A program made the position numbers and the translations under genes. Source: a virus. From it: 64,000 nucleotides of DNA. The notes beneath the pieces were generated by a model. The model ran no database searches. It saw nothing but the letters and a program-made list of their open reading frames with translations, and was not told the origin of the DNA. Positions within the stretch are counted from its first letter, which is position 1. The number at the start of each line of letters is the position of its first letter. This document shows positions 47,469 to 52,880 of the stretch, in pieces. Where the stretch lies: positions 1-64,000 of the IMG/VR virus record IMGVR_UViG_3300008116_000173. One strand, given 5' to 3'.

Positions 47469-47657
47469 TTACTCAATAATTTCTTGTTTATTAATTACTT
47501 TAACTAACATTTTACCTATCCCCATCCATGATGAAGGTGCAAATTCATTTTTATCTGGATTTGTGGTATTAGTAGGTATAAATAATACCCAACCTACTAC
47601 TGATAATGCAGCTAAAAATGTTAATAATAGCCATATAATAAAACACCATTGTTTCAT
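47469..47657 (-). CDS. Small membrane protein
   Basis: A 62-aa protein with one strong N-terminal transmembrane segment (CFIIWLLLTFLAALSVVGWVLFI, residues 5-27) and a polar tail of about 35 residues. It could be a superinfection-exclusion, host-takeover or lysis-related membrane peptide; nothing distinguishes these. It sits 12 bp downstream of the tRNA-like element relative to the minus-strand genes. Confidence 0.55.
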   Translation of the reverse strand: MKQWCFIIWLLLTFLAALSVVGWVLFIPTNTTNPDKNEFAPSSWMGIGKMLVKVINKQEIIE

Positions 47658-47658
47658 A

Positions 47659-47934
47659 TTAGTATGTTATTATAACTTGGTTATTATTAATAGTTAAAGA
47701 TTTAATATTAAAACGTAATTCACGTGTTGTTGTATTTGATACAACAGGTGTAATACGGCTTATAGTACGTTTAGATGATACATTATTCATCTTATGTAGT
47801 TTTGATGCTATACTGCTATAAGTACGTTTATATGTAAGCATATGCATTTTAATAGCATTTAAACGTGATTTACCTTTAAGTGTATTGATAATGTTTAATT
47901 GTTTTATTTCTGAATTTGTGAATTGTTGACGCAT
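47659..47934 (-). CDS. Small basic protein
   Basis: A 91-aa, Lys/Arg/Thr-rich protein. The first half is helical with an HTH-like rhythm (SEIKQLNIINTL... RTYSSIASKLHKM). It is the first gene after the 47963-47992 terminator, and its start codon lies within a 19-nt repeat also found at 49462, which may be a control element. A DNA-binding role is possible but unproven. Confidence 0.5.
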   Translation of the reverse strand: MRQQFTNSEIKQLNIINTLKGKSRLNAIKMHMLTYKRTYSSIASKLHKMNNVSSKRTISRITPVVSNTTTRELRFNIKSLTINNNQVIITY

Positions 47935-47962
47935 GATTATGTATAATTAATAATTAATAAAA

Positions 47963-47992
47963 AATAGGGTAGTATATTTCAACTACCCTATT
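47963..47992 (-). terminator. Intrinsic terminator after 152-aa gene
   Basis: An 11-bp perfect stem, AATAGGGTAGT / ACTACCCTATT (47963-47973 with 47982-47992), has an 8-nt loop and is followed on the minus strand by six U. It separates the 152-aa gene from the 91-aa gene. Confidence 0.8.
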
Positions 47993-48001
47993 ACGTGATT
48001 A

Positions 48002-48460
48002 TTATGCATTTAAAGCAACTGTCCTAGTTGCAGCTTGAAATGCTTTAATTTCAGCGGTATTATTATGCTGAATTAATGTATCAACTACACTTAAATCATC
48101 AACATATTCAGTACGACGATAAATAGGTTGACCATTAAATGTACAAGTTGGTGCATTTTCAGCATTACCAGCACGTTTAAGTTGTGAACCTAATTCTTTA
48201 GTTAGTGTTTCAACCACAATGATATTACCACTCATTTCCATACCTGGTACAAGAAATGTTTTAGCTTTTTCATAAGCTTCTAAAGATATAGATTTTAAAG
48301 CTGTACGTACTTTAACGCTAGCAACGCTAGATGACATATCTACAACTTGTTGTTCTAGACGTAAATAGCCATAAACTTTACCATCTTTACCTAAAGATTC
48401 ATTAGCTGTGAATACTGTGCCTGTTGAAGGATTTACTGTTAATTTTACATTTGATTTCAT
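48002..48460 (-). CDS. Beta-rich protein, probably well expressed early
   Basis: A 152-aa protein without cysteine-rich or catalytic motifs; alternating strands at the N-terminus (VKLTVNPSTGTVFTA; KVYGYLRLEQQVVDM). It has its own strong terminator directly after the stop and lies near the divergent start of the early block, so abundant early expression is likely. An OB-fold or nucleic-acid-binding role is conceivable but not shown. No family recognised. Confidence 0.55.
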   Translation of the reverse strand: MKSNVKLTVNPSTGTVFTANESLGKDGKVYGYLRLEQQVVDMSSSVASVKVRTALKSISLEAYEKAKTFLVPGMEMSGNIIVVETLTKELGSQLKRAGNAENAPTCTFNGQPIYRRTEYVDDLSVVDTLIQHNNTAEIKAFQAATRTVALNA

Positions 48461-48506
48461 AATTTTTGTTTTTTAATTGTTTTTGATTGGTTAGTTAATT
48501 AATTGA

Positions 48507-48914
48507 TTAGTTTTTTTGATAACGATATATATTTTTGTGAGGTACTGGTTTTAACTCACCTAATATGATATCTGGTTTATTTCTTTCAAGAAATATGTTT
48601 ATTACATTAGGTACACTATCAGGATTAATCAGTAATGATACTGTATTATAACCTGGATGTGTAAATTCCATATGACAAAACATATTAGGGTCAACCCAAG
48701 TACTAAATTGATTACTAATTTTAATACCTGCTTGTTTACTATTGAATATGCCATCTATTGTGTATAGTTTAACATACACAGAATCAGTTTCAATTAAATT
48801 ATAATCTAGATATACTTTAAATGATAAAGTTTTATCAGTTAATTTAGGTGAACTGTCCTGTGCATGTAAAACTGACCCTAAAACAATAACCATGGCAGTT
48901 ATTATGTTTTTCAT
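48507..48914 (-). CDS. Secreted protein with signal peptide
   Basis: A 135-aa protein beginning with a classic signal peptide, MKNIITAMVIVLGSVLHAQ: a basic start, a hydrophobic core and an AxA-like site (HA-Q) as in Bacteroidota exported proteins. The mature part is a small beta-rich domain. No lipobox is present, so it should be periplasmic or secreted. A phage-made exported protein early in infection could act on the host envelope, for example by blocking superinfection. The start overlaps the upstream 41-aa gene (ATGA). Confidence 0.65.
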   Translation of the reverse strand: MKNIITAMVIVLGSVLHAQDSSPKLTDKTLSFKVYLDYNLIETDSVYVKLYTIDGIFNSKQAGIKISNQFSTWVDPNMFCHMEFTHPGYNTVSLLINPDSVPNVINIFLERNKPDIILGELKPVPHKNIYRYQKN

Positions 48915-49036
48915 ATTTGCACAAATATTCTAATTGCTTGGAATACAAGATATGCAAATGTAAATGTCAATATTGCTACTGTTACACCAAATGTTGCATC
49001 TTCATGTTTAGTGTAGATTTGTTTGATTTTTTTCAT
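48911..49036 (-). CDS. Small membrane protein (41 aa)
   Basis: Read directly: ATG at 49036, TGA at 48911-48913 overlapping the next start. The product starts MKKIKQIYTKHEDATFG and has a single hydrophobic helix (VTVAILTFTFAYLVFQAI). The ATGA coupling to the secreted-protein gene and a typical codon pattern support a real gene. Function unknown; possibly envelope-directed. Confidence 0.55.
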   Translation of the reverse strand: MKKIKQIYTKHEDATFGVTVAILTFTFAYLVFQAIRIFVQI

Positions 49037-49042
49037 AGTTTA

Positions 49043-49144
49043 TTATATTATTTTGGTTATAATTATTATCAGTGATGATGATAATATAAAAATGACAGCA
49101 GTAAGACCTATTACTGCTATCATTTTAAGTTGTTGCTTAGACAT
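49043..49144 (-). CDS. Small membrane peptide (33 aa)
   Basis: Read directly: ATG at 49144, TAA at 49043-49045. The product starts MSKQQLKMIAVIGLTAV and is almost entirely one transmembrane helix (to IIIITKII). It overlaps the end of the upstream gene by 8 bp. It is short, but coupling on both sides makes it plausible. Confidence 0.45.
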   Translation of the reverse strand: MSKQQLKMIAVIGLTAVIFILSSSLIIIITKII

Positions 49145-49397
49145 AAGTTTCTATGTACCAAGATTGTACTTGTGGAAATACAGGATGATCTGTATATGCT
49201 TCACTGTTATTAGGGTGAACCATATCAAACCAATAATCACTGTAACCACCCTCCCAAATGTATTGTTGTAACCTATAGGCTGCATTAGGATCTTTATCTA
49301 ATTGTTCTTGCATATCATCAAGAAAATCCATAATAGGTGATTTTAAATTGTTTGATGATTGTACATCAATAGCTGTGTTAATTTGTTGTGTTGTCAT
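49137..49397 (-). CDS. Hypothetical protein
   Basis: An 86-aa acidic protein rich in Gln, Asp, Tyr and Trp (MDFLDDMQEQLDKDP; YRLQQYIWEGGYSDYWF). It overlaps the following 33-aa peptide gene. No family recognised. The upstream 100 bp contain promoter-like AT-rich sequence (TTATATTTCATTA on the minus strand at about 49422-49434). Confidence 0.5.
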   Translation of the reverse strand: MTTQQINTAIDVQSSNNLKSPIMDFLDDMQEQLDKDPNAAYRLQQYIWEGGYSDYWFDMVHPNNSEAYTDHPVFPQVQSWYIETYV

Positions 49398-49493
49398 GGT
49401 TATTGTTTTTTAGTTTATGTTAATGAAATATAACATTACGCTATGTAATATTATAATGTGTATGATTATGTATAATTAATGAAAAGTGAAACA

Positions 49494-49516
49494 GTGGGTT
49501 AGAAGACCCACTGCAA
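49494..49516 (-). terminator. Hairpin overlapping the end of the first early gene
   Basis: CAGTGGGT and ACCCACTG form an 8-bp stem with a short loop that contains the stop codon of the 76-aa gene. On the minus strand it is followed by a U-rich but interrupted tract (TTTCACTTTTC). It is probably a weak terminator or a 3'-end stabiliser. Confidence 0.5.
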
Positions 49517-49729
49517 CACATTAGTACCGTCTGTGTGTAACACAAACTCACCATTCTCATTAACTACAGGTGTAGTACTCTTAGGTTCAAAGTCTGTTAG
49601 TATGTCACCAACAGCATTTCCTGGGTTAGCACACCAAGCAAATGTATAGCCAACGCTATATTTAGATGTTTTAGCACCTACTAACATTGTTTTACCTGTT
49701 TGTGATAATTTAAATACTTTAGCTTCCAT
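49499..49729 (-). CDS. First gene of early block, hypothetical protein
   Basis: A 76-aa protein, the first minus-strand gene at the divergent junction, so probably among the earliest transcribed. A beta-rich pattern (MEAKVFKLSQTGKTMLVGA; GYTFAWC). It has its own 3' hairpin. The position suggests a host-takeover or regulatory role, but no family is recognised. Confidence 0.55.
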   Translation of the reverse strand: MEAKVFKLSQTGKTMLVGAKTSKYSVGYTFAWCANPGNAVGDILTDFEPKSTTPVVNENGEFVLHTDGTNVLQWVF

Positions 49730-49828
49730 GATTTTTGTTTTTTAAGGTTTAGGTGGCAGTACTACCCTTCCTGCCAAAGTTTAGTGGGGGTATGTAGTTG
49801 GGGGAGGTCACTAACAACATGCATATAA
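49730..49828. promoter_or_regulatory. Divergent control region with hairpin and G-runs
   Basis: The first 99 bp between the minus-strand early block and the plus-strand block (the next open frame begins at 49829). It contains a hairpin GGCAG / CTGCC (49755-49759 with 49771-49775) and two G5 runs (49786-49790, 49800-49804) in otherwise AT-rich DNA. It probably holds the minus-strand early promoter and 5' leader and possibly a replication or protein-binding site. No exact promoter could be pinned down. Confidence 0.5.
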
Positions 49829-50011
49829 TTTTTCAAAAAAACTAAAGGTAAAGGTCAATGTATTTTAGTAATTGATTATAGTGAGGAGCATGATTTAAAA
49901 TGGGTAGTTATACAGGATGATACAGGTGAGGTATGGGCTTGGCCTAATGATAAGGTTAGGGGTTTTAAGAATGTAACTATGGGTAGAAACAGTGTTAGTA
50001 AAATAAGTTAA
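49829..50011 (+). CDS. Small protein lacking a clear start (possible frameshift)
   Basis: An open frame from 49829 to TAA at 50011 encodes about 60 residues ending QDDTGEVWAWPNDKVRGF then KNVTMGRNSVSKIS, a pattern I associate with small conserved proteins of Bacteroidota phages. An in-frame TAA precedes it and no ATG/GTG/TTG lies near the beginning. An ATG at 49819 is one base out of frame, and the T5/A7 runs between them could hide a one-base error, a real frameshift or a non-standard ATT start. The gene lies 7 bp before the next. Confidence 0.5.
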   Translation, partial: FFKKTKGKGQCILVIDYSEEHDLKWVVIQDDTGEVWAWPNDKVRGFKNVTMGRNSVSKIS

Positions 50012-50018
50012 TTTATAT

Positions 50019-50291
50019 ATGAGCAATGATGAATTTCAAATGAAAGGTTTTTGGGATAAGAAACCTACACAAAGTAAGGTTTTTAAACCTAATGAGATTA
50101 TTGGTTTTTTAATGGTTAATGGCTCTTGGGCTGTTTATTTAAAGGAAGGTGTTAGGCGTAAAAGGTATGTCCAAAACCCTGAGTTTGAAAACTTTACACA
50201 GATTAATCAGGAATTAATTAATTATGAATTATGGCAAAAGTATTATAAGGTTATATTAGGGGTTGATGACTTTAGTCATAACATTGAATAA
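50019..50291 (+). CDS. Hypothetical protein
   Basis: A 90-aa, aromatic and charged protein (GFLMVNGSWAVYLKEGVRRK). It belongs to the small-gene cluster that opens the plus-strand block. No family recognised. Confidence 0.5.
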   Translation: MSNDEFQMKGFWDKKPTQSKVFKPNEIIGFLMVNGSWAVYLKEGVRRKRYVQNPEFENFTQINQELINYELWQKYYKVILGVDDFSHNIE

Positions 50292-50342
50292 TTTTTTAAT
50301 AATTTATAGCTCATATATCAAAATTTATTGTATATTAATAGT

Positions 50343-50486
50343 ATGGTAAGGGTTAACATTGTTAACATCACCTCTGAGGGCCAAAAGGTAGTTAAGAGGT
50401 CAGACATTGGGTTAGTAGGTATAAATAATACTGAGGTTGTCCCCAATACCTTACAAAAAGGACCTTATAAGGAAAAAGGTAGATAG
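50343..50486 (+). CDS. Small protein (47 aa)
   Basis: Read directly: ATG at 50343, TAG at 50484-50486. The product begins MVRVNIVNITSEGQKVVKRS and continues IGLVGINNTEVVP, a beta-rich small-protein pattern seen in similar places in other Bacteroidota phages. It is preceded by AT-rich promoter-like sequence and directly followed by a structured noncoding stretch. Confidence 0.55.
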   Translation: MVRVNIVNITSEGQKVVKRSDIGLVGINNTEVVPNTLQKGPYKEKGR

Positions 50487-50640
50487 CTGGAGCACAAGGT
50501 AAAGGTACCCTCCTGAATTAACAGGGTTAAAGCTTCCAGATAGGTTTAAATGACCTAGGGCTAAATACTGATCTACTATAATCCTAAAGGTTAAAATCGC
50601 TTAGTGGTAACATTAAGTCAAAAAAGGCAGTTTCTGCAGG
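50487..50640 (+). ncRNA. Candidate structured RNA / leader
   Basis: A noncoding stretch richer in G+C than its surroundings with successive hairpins: CTGGAGC/GCTTCCAG (50487-50493 with 50532-50539, one bulge) enclosing ACCCT/AGGGT (50507-50511 with 50523-50527); TAGGT/ACCTA (50541-50545 with 50553-50557); GCAG/CTGC (50627-50630 with 50634-50637). It begins right after a stop codon and ends before a promoter-like site. No U-tract follows, so it is not an ordinary terminator. Strand and function are inferred. Confidence 0.4.
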
Positions 50641-50702
50641 GGTATGTTTTATCTTAAAAAATATAAGGGATAGTTATATAACATGTGTTATTATATATTA
50701 AA

Positions 50703-50740
50703 TTTGTAAGATATAATAATATATGTTATATTTAACATTA
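50703..50740 (+). promoter_or_regulatory. Promoter-like site before the terminase operon
   Basis: TTTG (50703-50706), 20 bp spacer, TATATTTA (50727-50734), resembling the Bacteroides -33 TTTG / -7 TAnnTTTG promoter. The 15-mer TTATATTTAACATTA (50726-50740) is repeated exactly before the scaffold gene at 58469-58483, also with an upstream TTTG. It lies 16 bp before the start of the 120-aa gene. Confidence 0.6.
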
Positions 50741-50756
50741 AAAGGGTAAAAGTAAT

Positions 50757-51119
50757 ATGGAATATAAAATACCAGTTAATAGCCAGAATTATTTTAAGGC
50801 TATGCTGACCGTTTTAAATTTTAATTTGAATCTGTCAGAATTGGAAATGGATATACTCTGTGCCATGATGAATAATGGTTTGATAGAGGTAAACATTGAC
50901 ACTAGGGAAATTATTAGGAAGGTGCTTAATAAGGATAAGTTCATGACTAATAATTATATTAAACGATTAAGGAATAAAAATGTACTTTTAGATAAGCCTA
51001 ATGCCAATAGGGTGTATTATATTAATCCAGCTATATTGAACATTATGAATGATATGAAAGTGAGTTTTGAATTTATTATAGCAGATGAAAATAACACAAT
51101 TCAGGATCAGCAAGATTAA
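50757..51119 (+). CDS. Winged-helix-like DNA-binding protein
   Basis: A 120-aa protein, first in the packaging operon. Residues 10-95 show the helix-helix-recognition-helix rhythm of winged HTH proteins: LSELEMDILCAMMNNGL, NIDTREIIRKVL, NNYIKRLRNKNVLL, then a short wing (NRVYYINPAIL). The acidic tail ends in Gln/Asp. It may regulate the operon or take part in terminase-site recognition. It overlaps the next gene by 35 bp. Confidence 0.6.
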   Translation: MEYKIPVNSQNYFKAMLTVLNFNLNLSELEMDILCAMMNNGLIEVNIDTREIIRKVLNKDKFMTNNYIKRLRNKNVLLDKPNANRVYYINPAILNIMNDMKVSFEFIIADENNTIQDQQD

Positions 51120-51267
51120 TGAAGAAGACTTTGAAGAAGTACTTAATGAGCTTACAATGGGTTTTAGGAAGTATCGTAATAAAAATGTAGGTTTTAATTA
51201 TACATTGGAGCATGACGATAAGACTATAACTATTAAGTTTGTAGAGTTAGATGAGTCCGTTAATTGA
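51085..51267 (+). CDS. Hypothetical small protein
   Basis: A 60-aa charged protein with a C-terminal beta hairpin (FNYTLEHDDKTITIKFVEL). It overlaps both neighbours (35 and 17 bp). No alternative in-frame start removes the overlap. Function unknown. Confidence 0.5.
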   Translation: MKITQFRISKINEEDFEEVLNELTMGFRKYRNKNVGFNYTLEHDDKTITIKFVELDESVN

Positions 51268-51505
51268 TGATATATTAAATGAAATGAAAGCTGAATTTGG
51301 GATAACTAAATTTGAGCTTGAAAAAATAATTGACTCCCAGTTTAAGATGCTTGCACAAACTATTGAAAGCAGGGAAGTTAAAGAAGTACATATTAAGAAT
51401 GTAGGTAAATTTAAACCAACAACGTATTTAATAGCTTATAAGGATGGCAGAGTTAAAAGCAAAAATAAAGGAAATAATACAGGGGTGGAAGAATCACCTC
51501 AGTAA
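51251..51505 (+). CDS. HU/IHF-like DNA-binding protein
   Basis: An 84-aa protein with the bacterial DNA-binding-protein pattern: an N-terminal helical pair (ELEKIIDSQFKMLAQTI) then the beta-start VKEVHIKNVGKFKPT, matching the conserved ...LGxF... turn of HU/IHF. The usual proline-tipped arm is shortened and ends in a basic tail (GRVKSKNKGN). IHF-like proteins are common next to terminase genes in crAss-like phages and may bend DNA for packaging or transcription. The start overlaps the upstream gene by 17 bp. Confidence 0.7.
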   Translation: MSPLIDDILNEMKAEFGITKFELEKIIDSQFKMLAQTIESREVKEVHIKNVGKFKPTTYLIAYKDGRVKSKNKGNNTGVEESPQ

Positions 51506-51734
51506 TCCTTCTGTTGATATAACTAGGTTAGCTGATACAAGGATGCAGTTGTGTGGACGTTGTTCTTTAAACATAGGTAACTTTTGTTCTAAGAATAAGG
51601 AAGGGTATGCTTTAACTAAGTTCATGTATAATGGGGAACAAAGATCCCCAGGTTATAAATACAAAGGGTGTGGTTGTTATTTACCTGCTAAAACCAAATC
51701 ACCAACCTCTTCTTGTCCTTTAGGTAAATGGTGA
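51444..51734 (+). CDS. Conserved cysteine-rich phage protein
   Basis: A 96-aa protein. After a helical N-terminus (IKEIIQGWKNHL) it has CGRCSLNIGNFC, YKGCGCYLPAKTKSP and CPLGKW, the C-x2-C ... C-x-C ... C spacing of a small zinc-binding protein that recurs next to the HU-like gene in Bacteroidota phages (family recalled, not searched). It overlaps the HU-like gene by 62 bp, an unusually long overlap. Function unknown. Confidence 0.65.
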   Translation: MAELKAKIKEIIQGWKNHLSNPSVDITRLADTRMQLCGRCSLNIGNFCSKNKEGYALTKFMYNGEQRSPGYKYKGCGCYLPAKTKSPTSSCPLGKW

Positions 51735-51750
51735 TATAAAAGTAAATACT

Positions 51751-52041
51751 ATGAGGTTGCATGAATTTGAAATAATAAGCGATGTTCAGTCAACAACTTC
51801 TAAACCAAAGATATTGACCAAGAACGATAAAATTAAAAAGTTATTTAACCTTGATGAAATAACTGCTGAGGAGTTTATAGATGGTAAGACAGGTAAACAT
51901 GTTAAGAAGTACTGTGTTATACATGATTTAAACAATACAGCATATAAGGTTAATACACCATATGAAACTGTTAAAAATATAATACTTAATAAAACTTTTA
52001 TGGTGCAAGGTTTTGCATCTAAAAGTAAAAATAAAAAATAG
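51751..52041 (+). CDS. Hypothetical protein
   Basis: A 96-aa basic protein, beta-rich in the middle (KYCVIHDLNNTAYKVNTPYETVK) with a Lys-rich tail. It lies in the pre-terminase small-gene cluster. No family recognised. Confidence 0.5.
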   Translation: MRLHEFEIISDVQSTTSKPKILTKNDKIKKLFNLDEITAEEFIDGKTGKHVKKYCVIHDLNNTAYKVNTPYETVKNIILNKTFMVQGFASKSKNKK

Positions 52042-52043
52042 TT

Positions 52044-52322
52044 GTGAAGATACCTAAGAAATTACAAATACTAGGCAAGACTGTGGTTATACAACAACCA
52101 TGGAGAATTAGTAAGCAAGATCATAGGGGTGAGTTTGATTATATTAAGGGTATTATTAAGGTTAAACGTAGTTTACCTAAAGAAGAAAAAGAAACTATAT
52201 TTTTACATGAATTGACACATGCTGTTTTAGATTATTTAGAATATGATGAGTTGTCAAAAGATGAAAAGTTTGTAGAGCGTTTTTCAAAAGGTTTACATCA
52301 AGCATTAACAACAATGGAATAA
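52044..52322 (+). CDS. Small HExxH metallopeptidase-like protein
   Basis: A 92-aa protein starting with GTG at 52044, directly after the upstream stop. HELTH (FLHELTHAVLDYL) gives a zincin motif, and a downstream helix (KFVERFSKGLHQAL) supplies a possible third ligand. The N-terminus IPKKLQILGKTVVI is the beta strand seen in small phage metallopeptidase-like proteins. It may process a virion or host protein, or be a toxin-like ImmA relative. Confidence 0.75.
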   Translation: MKIPKKLQILGKTVVIQQPWRISKQDHRGEFDYIKGIIKVKRSLPKEEKETIFLHELTHAVLDYLEYDELSKDEKFVERFSKGLHQALTTME

Positions 52323-52323
52323 T

Positions 52324-52554
52324 ATGGAAGAAAATAAAACACTTGAAGAAAAAAACATAATTGAAAAGCATACCTTCGATAAGCAATTTAAACTAAGCGT
52401 AGCTTTAATTGACCTTGAAAATAGGATTAAAGATTTAGACGTTAGAACCAGGGCATTAGAAGAAGCTATGCATTTTTTTGTTCAATGGTATAATGAAAAA
52501 GAAAGAGTAGACATATTGGTGCCAGAGCACTTAAAAGAGTATACGAAAAAATAA
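52324..52554 (+). CDS. Hypothetical coiled-coil protein
   Basis: A 76-aa, Glu/Lys-rich helical protein (LIDLENRIKDLDVRTRALEEAMHFF), 1 bp after the metallopeptidase-like gene. Probably a small coiled coil. No family recognised. Confidence 0.5.
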   Translation: MEENKTLEEKNIIEKHTFDKQFKLSVALIDLENRIKDLDVRTRALEEAMHFFVQWYNEKERVDILVPEHLKEYTKK

Positions 52555-52557
52555 TTT

Positions 52558-52878
52558 ATGAGTAAAAAACAGGGCGTAAAAGTAGAAGAAAGTCAAAAAG
52601 GTGTTGTACCCAACCCTAACAAAACCATATCTATGAGTTTATTAGAATCTTATAGAAGGGTATTGTATGAAATAAAGATATTTTTTGACTCTATAGAGTT
52701 TGATAAGATTGAAGAATTAGAACTCAAGATTAAAACCGCTAAGTCTATACTTGATGCTGGCAAAGTATTAGGTGACAATATTAGTTCTTTGGATGTGCTT
52801 GAAGAAAAAGTAAAGCGTGAAGAAAAAGAAAATTCAGTACGCAGAGGTGGTGCTGAAACAAGTATGTTTGAATTGTAA
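52558..52878 (+). CDS. Possible small terminase subunit
   Basis: A 106-aa, strongly charged helical protein that ends 2 bp before the large terminase gene, the usual place of TerS. A central helix (DKIEELELKIKTAKSIL) could oligomerise. There is no clear HTH. The assignment is positional only. Confidence 0.4.
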   Translation: MSKKQGVKVEESQKGVVPNPNKTISMSLLESYRRVLYEIKIFFDSIEFDKIEELELKIKTAKSILDAGKVLGDNISSLDVLEEKVKREEKENSVRRGGAETSMFEL

Positions 52879-52880
52879 AT

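Noticed and set aside
49023-49271. A plus-strand open frame across the early small genes
   Set aside because: It overlaps coupled minus-strand genes, with unlikely composition (runs of Ile, Val and Asp).
49836-49842. A canonical -1 slippery heptamer (A AAA AAC) in frame with the ATG at 49819
   Set aside because: A -1 shift leads to a stop after about eight codons; the downstream open frame requires +1, so programmed -1 frameshifting does not explain it.
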